Positions 30,110-44,100 of a stretch of 64,000 bases of DNA are shown piece by piece (within the stretch, counting starts at the first letter, position 1; every line of letters begins with the position of its first letter). The notes beneath the pieces were generated by a model that was not told the origin of the DNA, searched no databases, and worked only from the letters and a program-made list of their open reading frames with translations. The stretch comes from Ceriagrion tenellum (Eukaryota > Arthropoda > Insecta > Odonata > Coenagrionidae), in NCBI GenBank assembly GCA_963169105.1, contig OY720635.1, positions 154,395,645 to 154,459,644 on the forward strand. Direction: 5' to 3'. Position numbers and translations under genes: made by a program.

Positions 30110-30519
30110 GTAATTGTTTAATTATTAATTACTTGATTCATTGATTTTACCTTCCAGAATTTGAATATTTATATACGTTATTTCTTTTATTTTTCAGACA
30201 ACTGGACCCTAAACCTCCCTGGAGAGTGAAAAGTGATTTTGAAAAGAAAAAAAGGTGATTTAAGTGTTTTCTTTGTTTATAACCTTAAAACTCCCGTTCG
30301 CGCACAGCAGTGTATGCATCCCTGGAATGCAGAAATAAAGGTTAGTTCTAAATTAAGAAACTTCAAGTGTCATAGGAGTTTAAGGAAAGAAAAAAAACGG
30401 GACAGGAAAATGGACGGAGTGTTAATTTATTTGCCAGTGTCATATGAGTAAAATAAAAGAAAAAAATTGGAGAAGAAAAAAACGGTGTTAATTTATGTTT
30501 AAGTTGAACATGTCGTGTT

Positions 30520-30960
30520 TGGTGCGAGAGGCCGTTGTGAATTCTCTACCCCCTCAAGCGTGAAGTGATAAGGGAAAGTCTCCCTACCCACTAGTCCTAT
30601 CGGGGTGGTAAAGCTATGGGAAACCCACGCGGACCCTCCGAACCGATCCTACCGGCTTGCGGTAAGGGCACAGTTGGCCTGATCCAGGTTTCCCCCTATC
30701 CTACCCTCTATGCCCTTACGAGGGGACCCGCCCAGTTCCCCTGAGGGTGCAAGGAGGTTCACCCCTTTCGGGGGCCCTCTTCCCGGGTTTCCCAGGCGAG
30801 ACGACCGAAGGGACTCCGCGAGTTAACAGGCACCCTACGAGAGTGAGAACAAGGTACTGAGTTAGCCTTGCCCCCCGCAGGCCCTGTAACACGCGGTCAC
30901 GGTTTTTGACTCTTTCCCCTTGATGTAAAGGGACTGCGTAGTGATTTCAAGTTACACTTA
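30520..30960. other. GC-rich island, probable retroelement untranslated region
   Basis: About 440 bases much richer in G/C than the surroundings, with C-runs and many short inverted repeats (acccacgcggaccctccg, cgggggccctcttcccggg). No ORF explains it. It borders the Penelope-like element. It could be a 5' leader of another non-LTR element. Confidence 0.35.
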
Positions 30961-31244
30961 ATGCAGTGCCAGATGTCCAATTTGACGTTGAGTAATCGCA
31001 ATACCCAGCACATTTCCTCTTTTTCCTCGTCCGGACATGCGCGTCGAATGAGCCACCCAGTTGAGCCAAGTCAAGAGCAGATGCAATTTTTATGTCCGTC
31101 TTATACAGGGGGCAGATTTTCCCGCCAATTCAGACAGGTGCGTTGTCGTTGGTTACTTTCTTCTTCTTCATAAAAACTCTCTTCCAGGCATTGGAGATGG
31201 TGTAACCATCTTCTCTGATGATGTTTTCCGGTGTTAATACGATT

Positions 31245-32235
31245 TCAATGGCTTCCCTGATGAGTATGGGGAGGTAGCGGTTCAATTAATTTTGCCTCTT
31301 CAAATTTCATTTTGTGGAAAGGTACACTCCAGGTATGCTCATCCAGTGCTGATTTGCGCAGCTGCCTGTTTTTTATGTCTCTTTGGTGCTCACTCAGACG
31401 GTAATTGAGAGCTCTCCATGTCTGTCCGATGTCGGATTTCCCACATTCACACAGCACTTGGTAGACACCTTTCATGTTCTCTGATAAGCGGTCCTTGGCC
31501 TTGCAGAGGTTCGACGCTTTTTGGACACAGTTGAAGCGGGTGACGACGTTACGTTTAGCAAGTACTCCGGATACTTTCTCACTTGTGCCTGCAACATAAG
31601 GAATGACAGCGAAGGCGGCAGGTTTTGGCTTGTCAACGGCGGCCCTTCTCAGGGCCATTGCATCTTCTATTTCCTTTGCTATCTTCCGGATCACTTCAGG
31701 ACGGTAACCGTTCTTCTGAAATGAACGGCATAGATGGGATTTCTCTTGGTCGAAGAAAGATTCGTCAAATATTACTCGTGCTCGATGGAATAAGGTTTTT
31801 ATGACTCCTGCTTTCTGATGCACGTGGTGGTGCAAGTCAGCATGCAGGTATAGGTCAGTATGGGTAATCTTGCGGAAAATTGAATGCCCAAACGTCTTCA
31901 TTTTTGGAGACCAAAACGTCGAGAAAATTTTCTCCTTTTCCTGTGCTGCCAAATGATGGAAGTGTCATCCACGTATCTAACGAAGAGTTTTGGTTGCTTC
32001 GAACAGGATGCCAGGGCCTCTCCCTCGAAGTCCTCCACGTAAAGGTAGGCGACTACAGGAGAAAGTGAGGATCCCATAGCCGTTCCTCCTAATTGCTCGT
32101 AGATTTCTCCATTCTATTGAAAGTACGAGTTTTGGAGGCAGAATTCCACCATCTTAGGGAAGTCCTCAGGCAGTCCTTTGTTCGTCAGTGCCTTGATGGT
32201 ATCGACTGTTCCATCACTTGGTAAATTTCTGTAAT
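31245..32235 (-). mobile_element. Penelope-like retroelement fragment (reverse transcriptase + GIY-YIG nuclease)
   Basis: Minus strand. The upper part (about 32235-31950) encodes the RT palm with GTAMGSSLSPVVA and RYVDDTSIIW. The lower frame (31952-31245) has the linker and a GIY-YIG endonuclease: GVYQVLCECGKSDIGQTWR, then RLSEHQRD and KSALDEH. RT fused to C-terminal GIY-YIG defines canonical Penelope elements. There is one frameshift near 31940. The N-terminal RT third is missing beyond 32235. Its stop region near 31245 and the GC-rich island next to it may belong together. Confidence 0.85.
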
Positions 32236-32274
32236 TCCTGGAAAGTGTGTTAGGGGCTGATTTTCAGGAAGATC

Positions 32275-32750
32275 TGAAGAAGATGAGCCCGCGTCATATG
32301 TAAGTCACAGTGATGAAGAAAGTGAAGATAGTCCAGTCGAAGAACTTGATCAAGACGATGATAATGCGGATGATAGGCCTACTGTGAACCCAGTGAACGA
32401 TAGAACTGTCACTCACAACGGTAGATTGTTAAGGGGCATTTACCCAGTTCTTCAAGATGTTAAACTTAAGGACTGGCTCTTAATAGACGACAGCTTGGTC
32501 AACAACGCTGGAAGCTCTAGTAATTTTTTTTTATTGCTTAGGTTTCCCAGTTACTTGACAGCGTCGGTGAGTATGAAGGTGACTTCTTGCGTCTAAAACC
32601 TACAAAAGAGGACTCTGGCTCAATATTTGTACGACCATCTGTCCAGGACCGTTCTTACTTTTGTTTTGAGCAGGTAGTTAGGAAGATAATGCCTTCCAAT
32701 CTCTTAAGAAGGGGTAATTTCAAGTTCGATGCAAATGCGACCAACTGGTA
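32275..32750 (+). pseudogene. Transposon-derived protein remnant with acidic region and C-terminal small domain
   Basis: After a possible splice acceptor the plus strand encodes an acidic stretch (SHSDEESEDSPVEELDQDD), then LKDWLLIDD, then (after a frame break) EYEGDFLRLKP, FEQVVRKIMPSNLLRRG and FKFDANATNW. The order DWLL... fL r... ..dIV.k..P...rG.f.F resembles a small Tudor/chromo-like domain found at the ends of several arthropod transposon proteins. Identity uncertain. Confidence 0.4.
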
Positions 32751-32759
32751 ATCTCGAGT

Positions 32760-34388
32760 TTAACCTGAGGAATATGATGTTTAATTACTATCTTATTTTA
32801 CAATACCAAAATTAGCCCTAATAATAGAACTGTATAACCTCAACTTTCACAGAAAATAAATCTTGTGACACCAAGTACATAAACTCATATTTCCTATGCT
32901 TTAACATAGGTTTTCCTGTCATCCCATAGGGTGGGGTGGCAAGAAAAGGACATTATTTAATAAATATCTACTTCCAATATTAATTTTGTGAACTTCTTTC
33001 TTTCCAAGTGTATTCCTTACATACTGACTGGAATTTTGTACCTTCACATTTATTTGATTCACCCTGTACTAAACAAACTATATGCCTTCAAAGTTTAAGT
33101 TTTCCTCGTCACTCCATTTTACAGCATCGAAACTTATTTTTCTTTACACTTTACATTTGGCACTTTTACAACCAATTTTTCTCATTTCTTACATACATTC
33201 TACCTATATACTTCTATAAGGACATGAGGTCTCAGGAGAATATACTAAAAAACCATTCCAATCTAATAACAATGGAATGTTAATTTATATCCGATCATTC
33301 CTAGTCATAATTTGCTGGGGTGCAACAACTTCTGGTCATTCCATATCAAAATTTTGTTTTCAGCATTCGAACCCTGCTTACAGTCTCTGAGGTTAATCAT
33401 TAATTGTATAATCATTTTACCAATTTTTTATCTTCATTTTGGCAAGCGCATGAGTGAATTGTTGCTCACAGGGGGGAGGGAGCTTTGGCAACAAAGGTGC
33501 ACTATTCTTCAGTCACCTACTACTTGTTTTCAATTTCAAAGCAAGAGATGTGGCATTTTTATGCATTACCTCCTCCTTTTTTGGCCAGAATTTCTCCTCA
33601 TTGAAAATTTTTCTCCTCAGAGCTATTGTTTCAACTAAGGACTGCTGAAGGACTCACCTGAGGCATGTCCCAACATGTGAGCAAACAGCATGTCGCCAAC
33701 AATTCCAGAATGCAGTAACTTCTGCCTAAGACAGCCGTAAAATTTAGCCACAGCATTTGCCTCACCAAGTCACATCTCATTTAAAAAGCAGTTGGTGTAG
33801 GAAAATTTTGAGGAAAACTGTGACATCAGACATGGCAAAAGGGAATAATCTTGTATTTCATGGTTGAAGACATAACCCAGTTCCTGAAGACTACCACCAC
33901 ATCTATGTACCCATCCCACAACTTCCTGCCCTCCATGGCTACTTATTATCTCTACTCCATACCTCACCCATTCCAACTCAATCCTGCCAAAACCTCCTAT
34001 CCTCATGAGGAATCCTTAACCCCTATCTCCCTGTTCCTGTTGAGGCCAGATGTGCATTTTGCTCGGCTGATTTTGATTGAGCGAGCCTAGCAGCTGGCAC
34101 TTGTAAAAATTTGTGATTGCCTTGGTAGATAGATACCAAAAAACAGTAGGCTGACACTTAATAATTGGTTTGTAATTTGGTTGGCAGTGGTGAAATTTAC
34201 CTGCTTTGATTAGCTGTTTATCAATAATAATAGTTTATTCCTGATTTACTCATTTTTCTAGAGATAGCAGACCAGAATAAATGTAAACTTCAATGAGGTG
34301 TGATTTGTTGATGCATACTGACAGCCATCCTTAAATACTGGAGCCATACCCATTCAGCCAATATACTGATTCTCATACTCTACGGGTT
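32760..34388. other. No gene recognised
   Basis: AT-rich non-coding sequence; short frames only, none with family resemblance. Confidence 0.4.
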
Positions 34389-34497
34389 TGTTTTCACAGT
34401 TTTGCCTCATAACCCTTTTAGTCGCCTCTTACGACAAGCAGGGATACTGCGGGAGTATTCTTTGTCCCCCTACCCGCAGGGATACACAGCCGTTTTT
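34389..34497 (-). repeat. Isolated copy of the I-clade 5' head module
   Basis: About 100 bases (gtcgcctcttacgacaagca core) matching 1541-1650 and 27925-28026, without any ORF1 or leader behind it. It ends, like copy C, in gggatacacag. Confidence 0.7.
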
Positions 34498-37400
34498 CCC
34501 CTCACATTCACACAAACCAAGGACAAGATGAAAAATGTTTTGGGCTCAAGCCCATCAATCATCTGACTGGCTACATTGCAATGTCAGTAATTTGATGCAT
34601 AATGGTATCTCGAAAACCAATTAAGGGTACAATTGGAGACACAATGCCAGATAGACTTCCCTTATTTTCAATTTCCAGACTGAGGAACAGGAAAGAGAAG
34701 GGGCAACAACATTATCACAAACAAACTTACACAATATTCTCAACAATCCACAATTTTACCATGGAGAGCTTACCCAGCTTTTGTATAAGGCTGAAGAAAT
34801 AAAAATTGGCCTAGATGGCAATGAATGAATTTAACCCATGAAAGCTGTAATTAATTTGATAATTATTTGTTTTGATAGGATGAACTAAAGCAATGACCTC
34901 TGAGAGACTGACTGCATTTTTTCCAGCATATAACACATAGGAAGGGAGCACTCACAAAATAGGTGATCTGTGGAATGAATAGCATAAATCACAAGGAGAA
35001 TCGTGCATATTGATGCATACAGCCATCACTGGTCATAGAGGGGTTAGCGTTAGTAAAAAATGATACAAATACTCTCATGTGAAATATATGTCACGTTTGG
35101 TCAATAAAACCTAACCAAACTGGAATATTATATTTTTCAGTATCAAGTTGAAAACAATGAAATAATGGTGCAGAACCACACAACCATATGGGAGAGCAAT
35201 GCACACAGCAAATGGAACATGGACTCCCACCCATATTTCGCTCCAGGGAGTACCCCTCGAAGAAAGTTTGGTGAGCAATGGGATTATTTCAGAGGGGTTT
35301 GGTTCCATGCTCTCCTTTGCTTATTAGAGAACAGCTATGAGAGGAGGAAGAGTTAGTCAGTTGGCTGGCTTAAGTCTCACTCTTAGGCCAATATTTATCA
35401 AACTGTAGAAACATGCTATATTACACACATCATATTTTAGTGAAGAATTCAATACTGGAGGAAAATAAGACTAAGACTAAGAACAGTAACTGAGTGAAAT
35501 AGGCAGTATAAATGGTAAGGCTTTCATGTGTGCAGGTAAATTGCAAACTGTTTCTCTGGGCAACATAATTTGCCATGTTGACAGTGTATAGCATTCTTAT
35601 TTTGACAGGATTCCCAGTCCTCTCCAACTGGGATTTTCAAGTCTTTGATCACAAGTGTTTCATACACAACAATACAACAATGGCACAAAATGAGGGATAT
35701 CCATAGTGAGGGCAAATTTGACATGACTAAGAGACAAACCCAGAACCCTCAATTTTACAGTGAGAGCTTCAACTAATCAAGCTACCAATCCTCTTCCATT
35801 ATCAATGTAATAGCTAGAGATGGACCCACATGCACTGTTAACATGATAGCACACAACCGGACCATCAGTGGCACTCATATAAATGTACTGCTACATCTAA
35901 ACCACTCAACAAATTTCATTAGAGATTTGATCCATTGACAGCAATAATTAGAGAAAAAAGGTTTACAAAACAGACATCCAATCCAAAAAATTCCTAGTGG
36001 TATCACAATAAAACCTGATAAATTTCTTTACCTTTCATAAAATAAATATAACTGATGAAATCAAGGTACATTTCAGAGCTAATTGGTCACACACCATCCT
36101 TAGTTGTCAAATATTTATTCCAAGAATCATACACTAACGTTAATTACACTCGCAACATTAGTAGAACTGACTGACTTAAAATCCTTGACTGAGGCAGCCC
36201 AGAAACAAAAAAAATCAAATTTCATTATATTATGTAGTCATATAAATATCCCTCATTTGGTCATTAACTGAAATACTACACATCCGCCAGATAACTAAGT
36301 CCAGGAAGGACAAAATGCTAGCATACAGTTTTAGGTCTTGAAGGAGAGAATGGACAGCAGCTCAGTAAACTATGTACATCCACACAGTTGGAAACTGAGA
36401 GTTAAGTTTTAGTGAGGAAGGTGAACAGAACGACAAGTTACTTAATGGCAAGATTATTTTCAAGGGGAATTCCAAACATATTACCATGCACACATGAGCC
36501 CAGAGCAAATGACAGAAGCAAATTGACATTGAGTGAATATTTCATAGGAACATATCCTCATGGTATTTAATTCATAGTTCATAAATGAAAAATACAGTTT
36601 CATCTTTGGATACATAGTAACTCCAACAAGACAGACTAGGCATTCCTAAGTGTATCAACAATTTATGGGATCAATATCAATATGAAATTGGTAGTAATAC
36701 AGATTTGCTTTAACAATCATACAACTCTCAAGACTTAATGGAGACCTGTGACTGCACATATTTCTTGGAATTCCACCCACACATCAAGAGAGTTAAGTAA
36801 GAACTGAATGCACCAACACAAATGCAAAAACTTATGCACCAAATTTACTCATCAGTGCATATGGGATTCCCAATGGCAGCAAGAGATCTTCAAGTTCTTA
36901 AAAGCCACATGGCAGGGCTAACTCTTTTAACTTTTTACAAAAATAAGCATACATAAAATATTTCAAAAGAAGGCAAGTCACTGGACTTTTAAACATGAAC
37001 TATTGGAATATAATGCTTAAAAATAATATTACTCTCAAATGGCAAGCAACATAAAATATTACAATATCTGACATGGAAAAAGTAATCAAACATTCACCGA
37101 CTCCCAACTAGTTCTTCCAAAATATACCCACATATTTAACCCCAATCATCCAATGGCAAAGTCATTTCTAAAAGGGTGTCCCTGCCCTCCCCCCCTTCCT
37201 TGAATTTCAAAACTTAGCACATGCTGCCAAGCTTCACCACCTATCTTGGCAAACCAAAACCCTGAGCAACAATCAGGCAGTATGTACTCTTAATGAGAAT
37301 CGTTCTCCAGTTTGATTACACACATGAAGCAAATTTTCAGATCAACATTGAGACAGGTGAGTAGAGATAAGGGAGCACCGTGGCATTTCTTTTACTCCCC

Positions 37401-38023
37401 CAATGCATTCTTCCACAAAAAGGTCCATTCAATAACTTACCTTGCTGGAGCATTGGTCCACTTTTTTTAAGTACTTCACCACACACAATTGCTAAAAAGA
37501 AGAGGAATGGAAGATAGCTTTCTGTTAGAGAGCATCCTGCTCAAAGCCAGAAAAGCACTCACTCAGGTTAAGGCTTTGGAATTGAACACTGATGGGTCAA
37601 ATACGAGGCATAAATCTGCAGTGCAAAACCCTCGGGAATACACGCTTGTGATTCTTTGACCCAGTCAGGCATACCATTCTTACTTACTGACATTCAATAT
37701 AATTCATGAAAAATACATAAAAGTTGATGGAAAGAATGGAATCCAACCTCCTATTGGATGAGCAAACACTCACTGGCATTCCAAGAGGGCTTCATCCCAC
37801 AAGACAACACTTCAGAGGGAACGCACACCAGAGTCCCAAGCCAAAATGCCTCTGTTGGGAGAGTTCATGTTCCAAGAGGTCCACAAATGCCACAATACAT
37901 TTCCATCAGCAGCAGGGTGTGGCAAAAATGGTATTTCCTAGCACTTCCCAACAACTTGAGCACCACACAAAAACACATGCCACACTTTCCCATCAATGGC
38001 CAGCAGTCTGGAGGCCACTGTCT
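34498..38023 (-). other. Region downstream of the septin stop (3' UTR and flank)
   Basis: No further coding exon or transposon recognised. The septin 3' untranslated region begins at 38023 and runs leftward; several minus-strand AATAAA candidates exist but none can be chosen. Confidence 0.4.
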
Positions 38024-38159
38024 TTACTGATGCTGCTGCTGCATCTGTGCTTGCATCTTGGCCAGCATCTCCTGCATCCGTCTCAGCTCAGCCTCTTTCT
38101 CTTGCAGGATGCGGTCCTTGTCGTTGCCCTTCTCCTCCACTGCATTTAGCGGAGTGGCC
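38024..38159 (-). CDS. Sep1: Septin exon, C-terminal coiled coil and stop
   Basis: Acceptor CACCATCACAG precedes 38159. Encodes TPLNAVEEKGNDKDRILQ, then the heptad-rich EKEAELRRMQEMLAKMQAQM and a Gln-rich end. TAA at 38026-38024. Confidence 0.95.
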
Positions 38160-41100
38160 CTGTGATGGTGAGAAGAGAAACGTGAGAAAATGGAGGTTCT
38201 TGGTCAGCATATTTCATGAGTTCACCATATGTTAGCCATGAAATACAGCCCTTTACAACAATGCCAACATGCATATGTATTTCCAGACAAATTTCGTTGA
38301 TGCTTTAAATGTTATAAATCTAAATTTTTTGCAGAATCCCAGCAAAACTATACATTTTTACATAAGTGCGAGGCATGGGAAATGAGAGTGACGTTCATGT
38401 TTTACTCACACTGTCTGCCTCTTGGGAACAGCAGCTCCTTTGGCCAACCTCTCTGAGCGATAGTTCTCATAGTGGACCTCTTGTGTCACCTCCTGCAGGT
38501 CCTGCATGTGAGTTCTTCACGCAAAAAAATAAAGGAGAAAAAATTCCCTTACCAATTACTGTTACCATAAATCGCACACAGGAATCACATAAATTTATTT
38601 AAAAATCAACCATGGTCTTCCATGATGGAATACTCAATATATTTTTCATTAAGGTAGGAGTAATGGTAAATGGTCTTCGTAAGGCCACCGAGGGCATGTA
38701 GGATAGAGGGGTACATTAGTGCACATACGAGAAATGTGTGCTAAGTTTGAAACCCCAGAAAAATAGTTTTTTTCAGTTTTTCCTGGGAAAATGGGAATTT
38801 TGATAGATACCCCTGGTGCATATTATTAAAGAAACAAATACAGTACTGCTTAAATTATTATTATCTGGCACAGATTCAGAATTCAGCAGGAACGCATACT
38901 CCCAAGAAGGTGAAATAAATACCCTAATAAAGTCATAAACCATAATTCAACTGAATAAATTAAGCAATCCAGAAAATCCATTTTAAACTGAAACTAATAT
39001 CATACAGTAGAAGGTCGCTATAGCAATTTCGTACAAAATTCAAAAAGTCACTAGTTATAACGTGCCCTCGTTATAGTCATCCAAGTATTTTTGCAATGTT
39101 AATGCCTAGAATCCCTGCATCATGTTTGATCAAAACCTAATTAATGGGCATTTGGTTCAATGTCTTCATAAATGCGTCCAAACGCAAACAAAATTTCTAG
39201 TTTACAGCAGAAAACTTGTCAACTAGTATCCCATTTATTTAAATTCTCAATTTTCCACGCACTGCAAAATCTCTGGTGACATTTAGTGGGAAATTCCCAT
39301 TGAACTATGTATCACCGGAAAAATATGGCATATCGTGGTCAAATGGTATCAAACATATATGTATATAATGGTCGAAGGTGCCCCAAGGAAGTGGTTGATG
39401 TACCGGAGTCTAGTAGTGAATGAGAAAAATTAAACTTAGGTGAATATGGTGAAGAGAAATTCATTTTCTTCTTTTAAATCGATTAGCAGTCATCATCTGT
39501 CAAGGTGTAGGACTCATTCTTAATGAGAGAGCTATGTTGCTAGTACGGAAGTACGAGTTAGTATCCCATAGATTGCTCTGGGTCCGCATGAAAGTCGGTA
39601 TTAGGAGAGTTGTGATTGTGGCGTGCTATGCACCAGTGGATGGAAGAGTGCCAGAGTGAAAGATGAGTTTTGGGAAAAACTGATAGAGGTTTTGAATGAA
39701 TGTGATCCTGGTGAGAGAATAATTTTACTAGGTGACATGAATGGGTGGGTTGGTGTGAGGCAGGACGTATCTGAGAGAGTGGTAGGGCCTTTTGGTGACC
39801 CCCGACTGAATGATAATGGTGAAAACCTGGTGTGTGCTTAGAAAAAAGATTACATGGTTAAAACATAAAAGAATACATATGTATACTTGGCAAAGGGGCA
39901 ATTGTAAAAGCATGATTGATTTTATTGTGTATGATGAGAGATTGAGAGAGTTAGTGTGGGACACGCGAGTGATGAGGGGTGCTGAACGTGGAACAGACCA
40001 CTATTTGGTACTCTCCAAAGTGAATCTGGGCAGAAAGTGGGTACCAAGGAAGAATGTTGCACGTAAGCAGTTGAGAGTAAAAGTGGAAAGGTTGCTAGAC
40101 AGCGAGGTAAGAATGCGGTGTGGTTGCATGCTTGAGGATGCTCTATCGTTGCAGCAGAGAGAATGGGACGAGCATATCATAAACGAGAATGTGAATGATG
40201 CGTGGGAGTGTTTAAAAGGAGTGATTGTGGAATGTGCTGAAAGTGTATGTGGAAAAGGAGAGGTACGAAGAACGAAAGGTGATGCTTGGTGGAATGAAGA
40301 AGTGAAAATTGCAGTCAGAGAAAAGAAAGAGGCGTACAAGGATATGATTGCTGCCAAATATGAGGAAGAGCATACTAAGGCATGTGAAATTTACAGAAAG
40401 AAAAAGAATAAATGCAAAATCTTTGTGAAAGAGAGGAAAGGAAGAATGCATGCGGATAAAGCTAACAAAATGCAGAGTGATTTTGAAGGTAATAAAAAGC
40501 TGTTTTGGAAGTGGGTAAAAAGGGCTAAGATTGGTGAAGGTAGGGGAATGAATGCGGTAAAGAACAAAAGTGGGACGAGAGCAATATCAGGGACTGCTGG
40601 AGGGAGTATTTTGAAGAATTGTACAATAGTATTGCAGGCATTGAGGATGAGCCTTGTGAAGTGGTATGTGAGAATGTGATGATGGGAAAGGATATCAGTG
40701 AGAAGGAGGTCACAACGGCTGTGAGAATATTGAAAAATGGGAAGGCTGCAGGCATAGATGGGATATCCAGTGAAATGTTGAATTGTGGGTGTAAATTACT
40801 AATTTGTAGACTGCATGAACTATACAATTTATGCTTACAGGTTTCTGTTGTTCCAGCGGATTGGAAGAATGCTATCATTGTTCCGTTGTACAAAGGGAAG
40901 GGAGGAAAGACCGAATGTAATATCGGGCAATTAGTTTATTGAGTATCCCGGGAAAAGTGTTCAGTAAAATATTAATCGAAAGAGTAAGGAATATTACTTC
41001 TGACAGAATATGGGGTGTGCAGTGTGGGTTTATGCATGGGAGAGGATGTAGCGACCAGCTTTTCTCGCTTCAGCAAGTGATAGAAAAATGTATGAGTTTC

Positions 41101-44100
41101 CGAAAGAAAGTATACTGAGCATTTGTCGATTTAGAGAAGGCATATGACTGAGTAAATACAAAGAAGTTGTGGAAGGTTTTGAGAGACTATGGAGTGAATG
41201 GGCAGTTATTGAATGCTATGATGGTGATGTATGACAATAGTAAGGCAAGTTTAAGAGTTAACGGAAATCTGAGTGATTGGTTTGTAATAAATCGGGGTGT
41301 AAAGCAAGGATGCGTAGTCTCCATGGTGAGCGAGTTTGGGCCATCTAAAGGCCATATAGTGGGCTCTTCACTGTACAGATTCTCGGCTAACAAGACTAGT
41401 TTCCTATGTTCCGAAGAGAAATAGGGCTGTTTGTTTGAAACTTGGTATTTTTGAATACTGCCATGTACTAGCATGGACTTTTTGTCAGGACTGACAATTT
41501 TGCTTCGTAAAATCAAAACTTTGTATTTTCAAGCTCTTTATAATAGAGTTTCTACTGCTCTCATCTGCAAACATACTAAATGTCAAAACAATACTGTAGC
41601 ACTTGCAATGCTCGCACAATGTGGCACAATGCTCGAATTCACAACCAAGGCCAACTTCAAAAACTCCCACCAGAGCCACATTGCAATTTTTTAATTACCT
41701 TCATTACAAGCATGGCAATGATGAATCAACCATAAGTAGGCTCACAAAGGGTGCACCTCTTGAAAAGGATTTTCCATTGGTCTTATGGGAGCAAGGCAAC
41801 TGTATTCTATACTGTGCCTGAAGAAATAATCATTATAGTTATTTTTGCCTCACTTCACACCAATCATTTCAACTCTAATTCAAGGTATGCCTATGTATGT
41901 GTGGGAACTTCCAAGAAAGGAAGAAAACACATTGAGATTGATTAGCCCAAAAAACTACACTTGCCAAAAAAGAAACTTGTGGAGACATGAGGTGGCAATG
42001 GATAATATTTTCCAAGATTGAGCCAACATAGCACCCCATCGGCAGCCAACCTATTCAAACACCACAGCCAATCACCCTCTCCCCCATTTCTCCACTCACA
42101 TGAGCATGGTGCGCAGTTTAATGAAGTCACAGTGCTCTGGGTTCTCCACTTCCACAATGCCCCAAGGGTACAGGCGCCCCCTAACCTTCCTCCCACGAAC
42201 TTCCAGCAGAGTGTTGGCTCCACACACAGCAAAGGGCACAGCCTCCTTCAGCTGGCGCACCTGTCGGCCAAAATGGAAACAAACAAGCATAAGCCATTAA
42301 TTCATCACAAGTTAGCCCAAGCACAAGGATCTCACTTCAAACCCAGCGACATAAGAGAACACATATCCTAAGTACCTCATTTCATTAGAGATTTAGACCG
42401 GTTCTCCACAGCTCAAAACCATTTCCTCTAGTATTATCTTATGCTTTGAACATTACCAGATACCATCACTTAAGAGCCATTCTTCTTGTACACATTCTGC
42501 ATGCACTTGGTGTGTATAACATGGACAAGTGTCTCCAACACCATCACATATTGCGTGCATTGTGTTCACAAAAAAAACATAAAATAATACCATGCTCAAA
42601 TGCATAATGCCACAGGCAGATGCACTCTTCCAGTTTTAAATTCAAAGCTCTTTGAATTAAAAGAAAGTTTCTGGTTCAATCTAGAAAAAATGGTAGAGAA
42701 GTAGCATAAAATTGACTAACAAGAGAGTTCCAGAAAGATACCTGGCATGAAAATAGCTAGCAAATTGATGGTCATGACTAAAATATCTCATATTGCCAGC
42801 ACAGATATGCATTAACCATGCACTGGGAGAAGTGGTTCTAGTATCATGACCATGGAAGCTTCTCAAATGTGCACACCATTTGTAGCCTATGAAATTGTGA
42901 CTCATAACCATAAAGTTAGCCTTTCTGATTCAACACAATCTAATATTTGGTTAAAACTTCACGTGAGGTGCCTATCATTGATCACTTACTCACTCCTATC
43001 ACTGATCATGCCAATCACAGAAGAACTTCCTCCAATGGTTTCATAACTTACAGAGGTGAATTCAGCCGTCCATTGGTTTGCATGGAAACAATTGCCTGAA
43101 CTTTTACACACAAAAATACTTTTCAAAAGATTAACCTAAGCAATCTGTGATCACAGGTTAGTCTGCTCAACTCATTTTCCAGGAATTGTAGTAGAAAAAG
43201 ATAGGGAATGTTACATGAGTTCCTTACCTTTCTGCCCCTCTGTGATATCCTTACAGTAGCTGGGGCCCAAGAAACTCTGCATGAGTCAGTGGGTGGAGTG
43301 TACTGTTTGCTTGCAAGTCGTCCAAGACCATCAATATCTACCCTAATGCTCTCTAAAACACCCTTTCACCAGTATATCATGTCTGCTTCATATGTGCATG
43401 TTTTACCAAGGCTACATAAACAATTCTCAAATTTACTCCATGAAAGATGGGGTTTAGCTCAGTATCATTCCTAAAATGCAATGGTGCACAAAGCAGCAGT
43501 CTTTAACAGCAAGGGAAAAGCATAAAGTGATTAGATATGCAGAGGACATAGGAAGTTGCACTGCAGGACTGAAGTTATGATGTGCCACATCTTGCATAAG
43601 CAATTGGAGAAAGAACATGGTTGCACTACTGACACAGACAGAAGAGCCTTATATGGAAAATTGGCCAGGTATACCATCGTAGAACTGTGGCACCAAGCAC
43701 CTTTCAGCCTTTTCAGTCATATTTACATGGCTTACATACTAAAAATTGCACATTATTATTAGGCATTCCACAAGATCTTGCTCACCATCACTTAAAAGGC
43801 AAATGCAACATGTCAAAGTCATAAATGGCTTTAAAGAGCAATTACGACTGTATTTACAGGATTTGTAAAGTCATATGCCACAACTAGCAGTTGCTTATGA
43901 CTATTGGATTCAGATTATGGTTGCCAGAAGGGGAATAGGACACTTAAAATCGAAGCTCAGTGAGCCAGTCTGCACTCATTCACAAACTAAACATCATAGA
44001 AAGGTCACGTGTTCGCTTTGAATGAAAAAGAATCAATCGTTTTATTGAAGATATCATGGAAGAAAAATATTAATTTTCATATTGTTATAAATATTAGTTT

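Noticed and set aside
13306..30500. Polinton integrase, protease, hexon or penton genes
   Set aside because: Looked for their motifs in all open stretches on both strands; nothing convincing, so none is reported.
30520..30960. Ribosomal RNA fragment
   Set aside because: GC-rich and fold-prone, but no conserved rRNA segment could be recognised.
37724..38149. Plus-strand 141-codon frame as a gene
   Set aside because: It is antisense to the last septin exon, whose coding is certain from splice phase and homology.
39005..39100. Complete Tigger-like MITE before the RTE-like element
   Set aside because: Only a left-end-like sequence is present; no matching right end.
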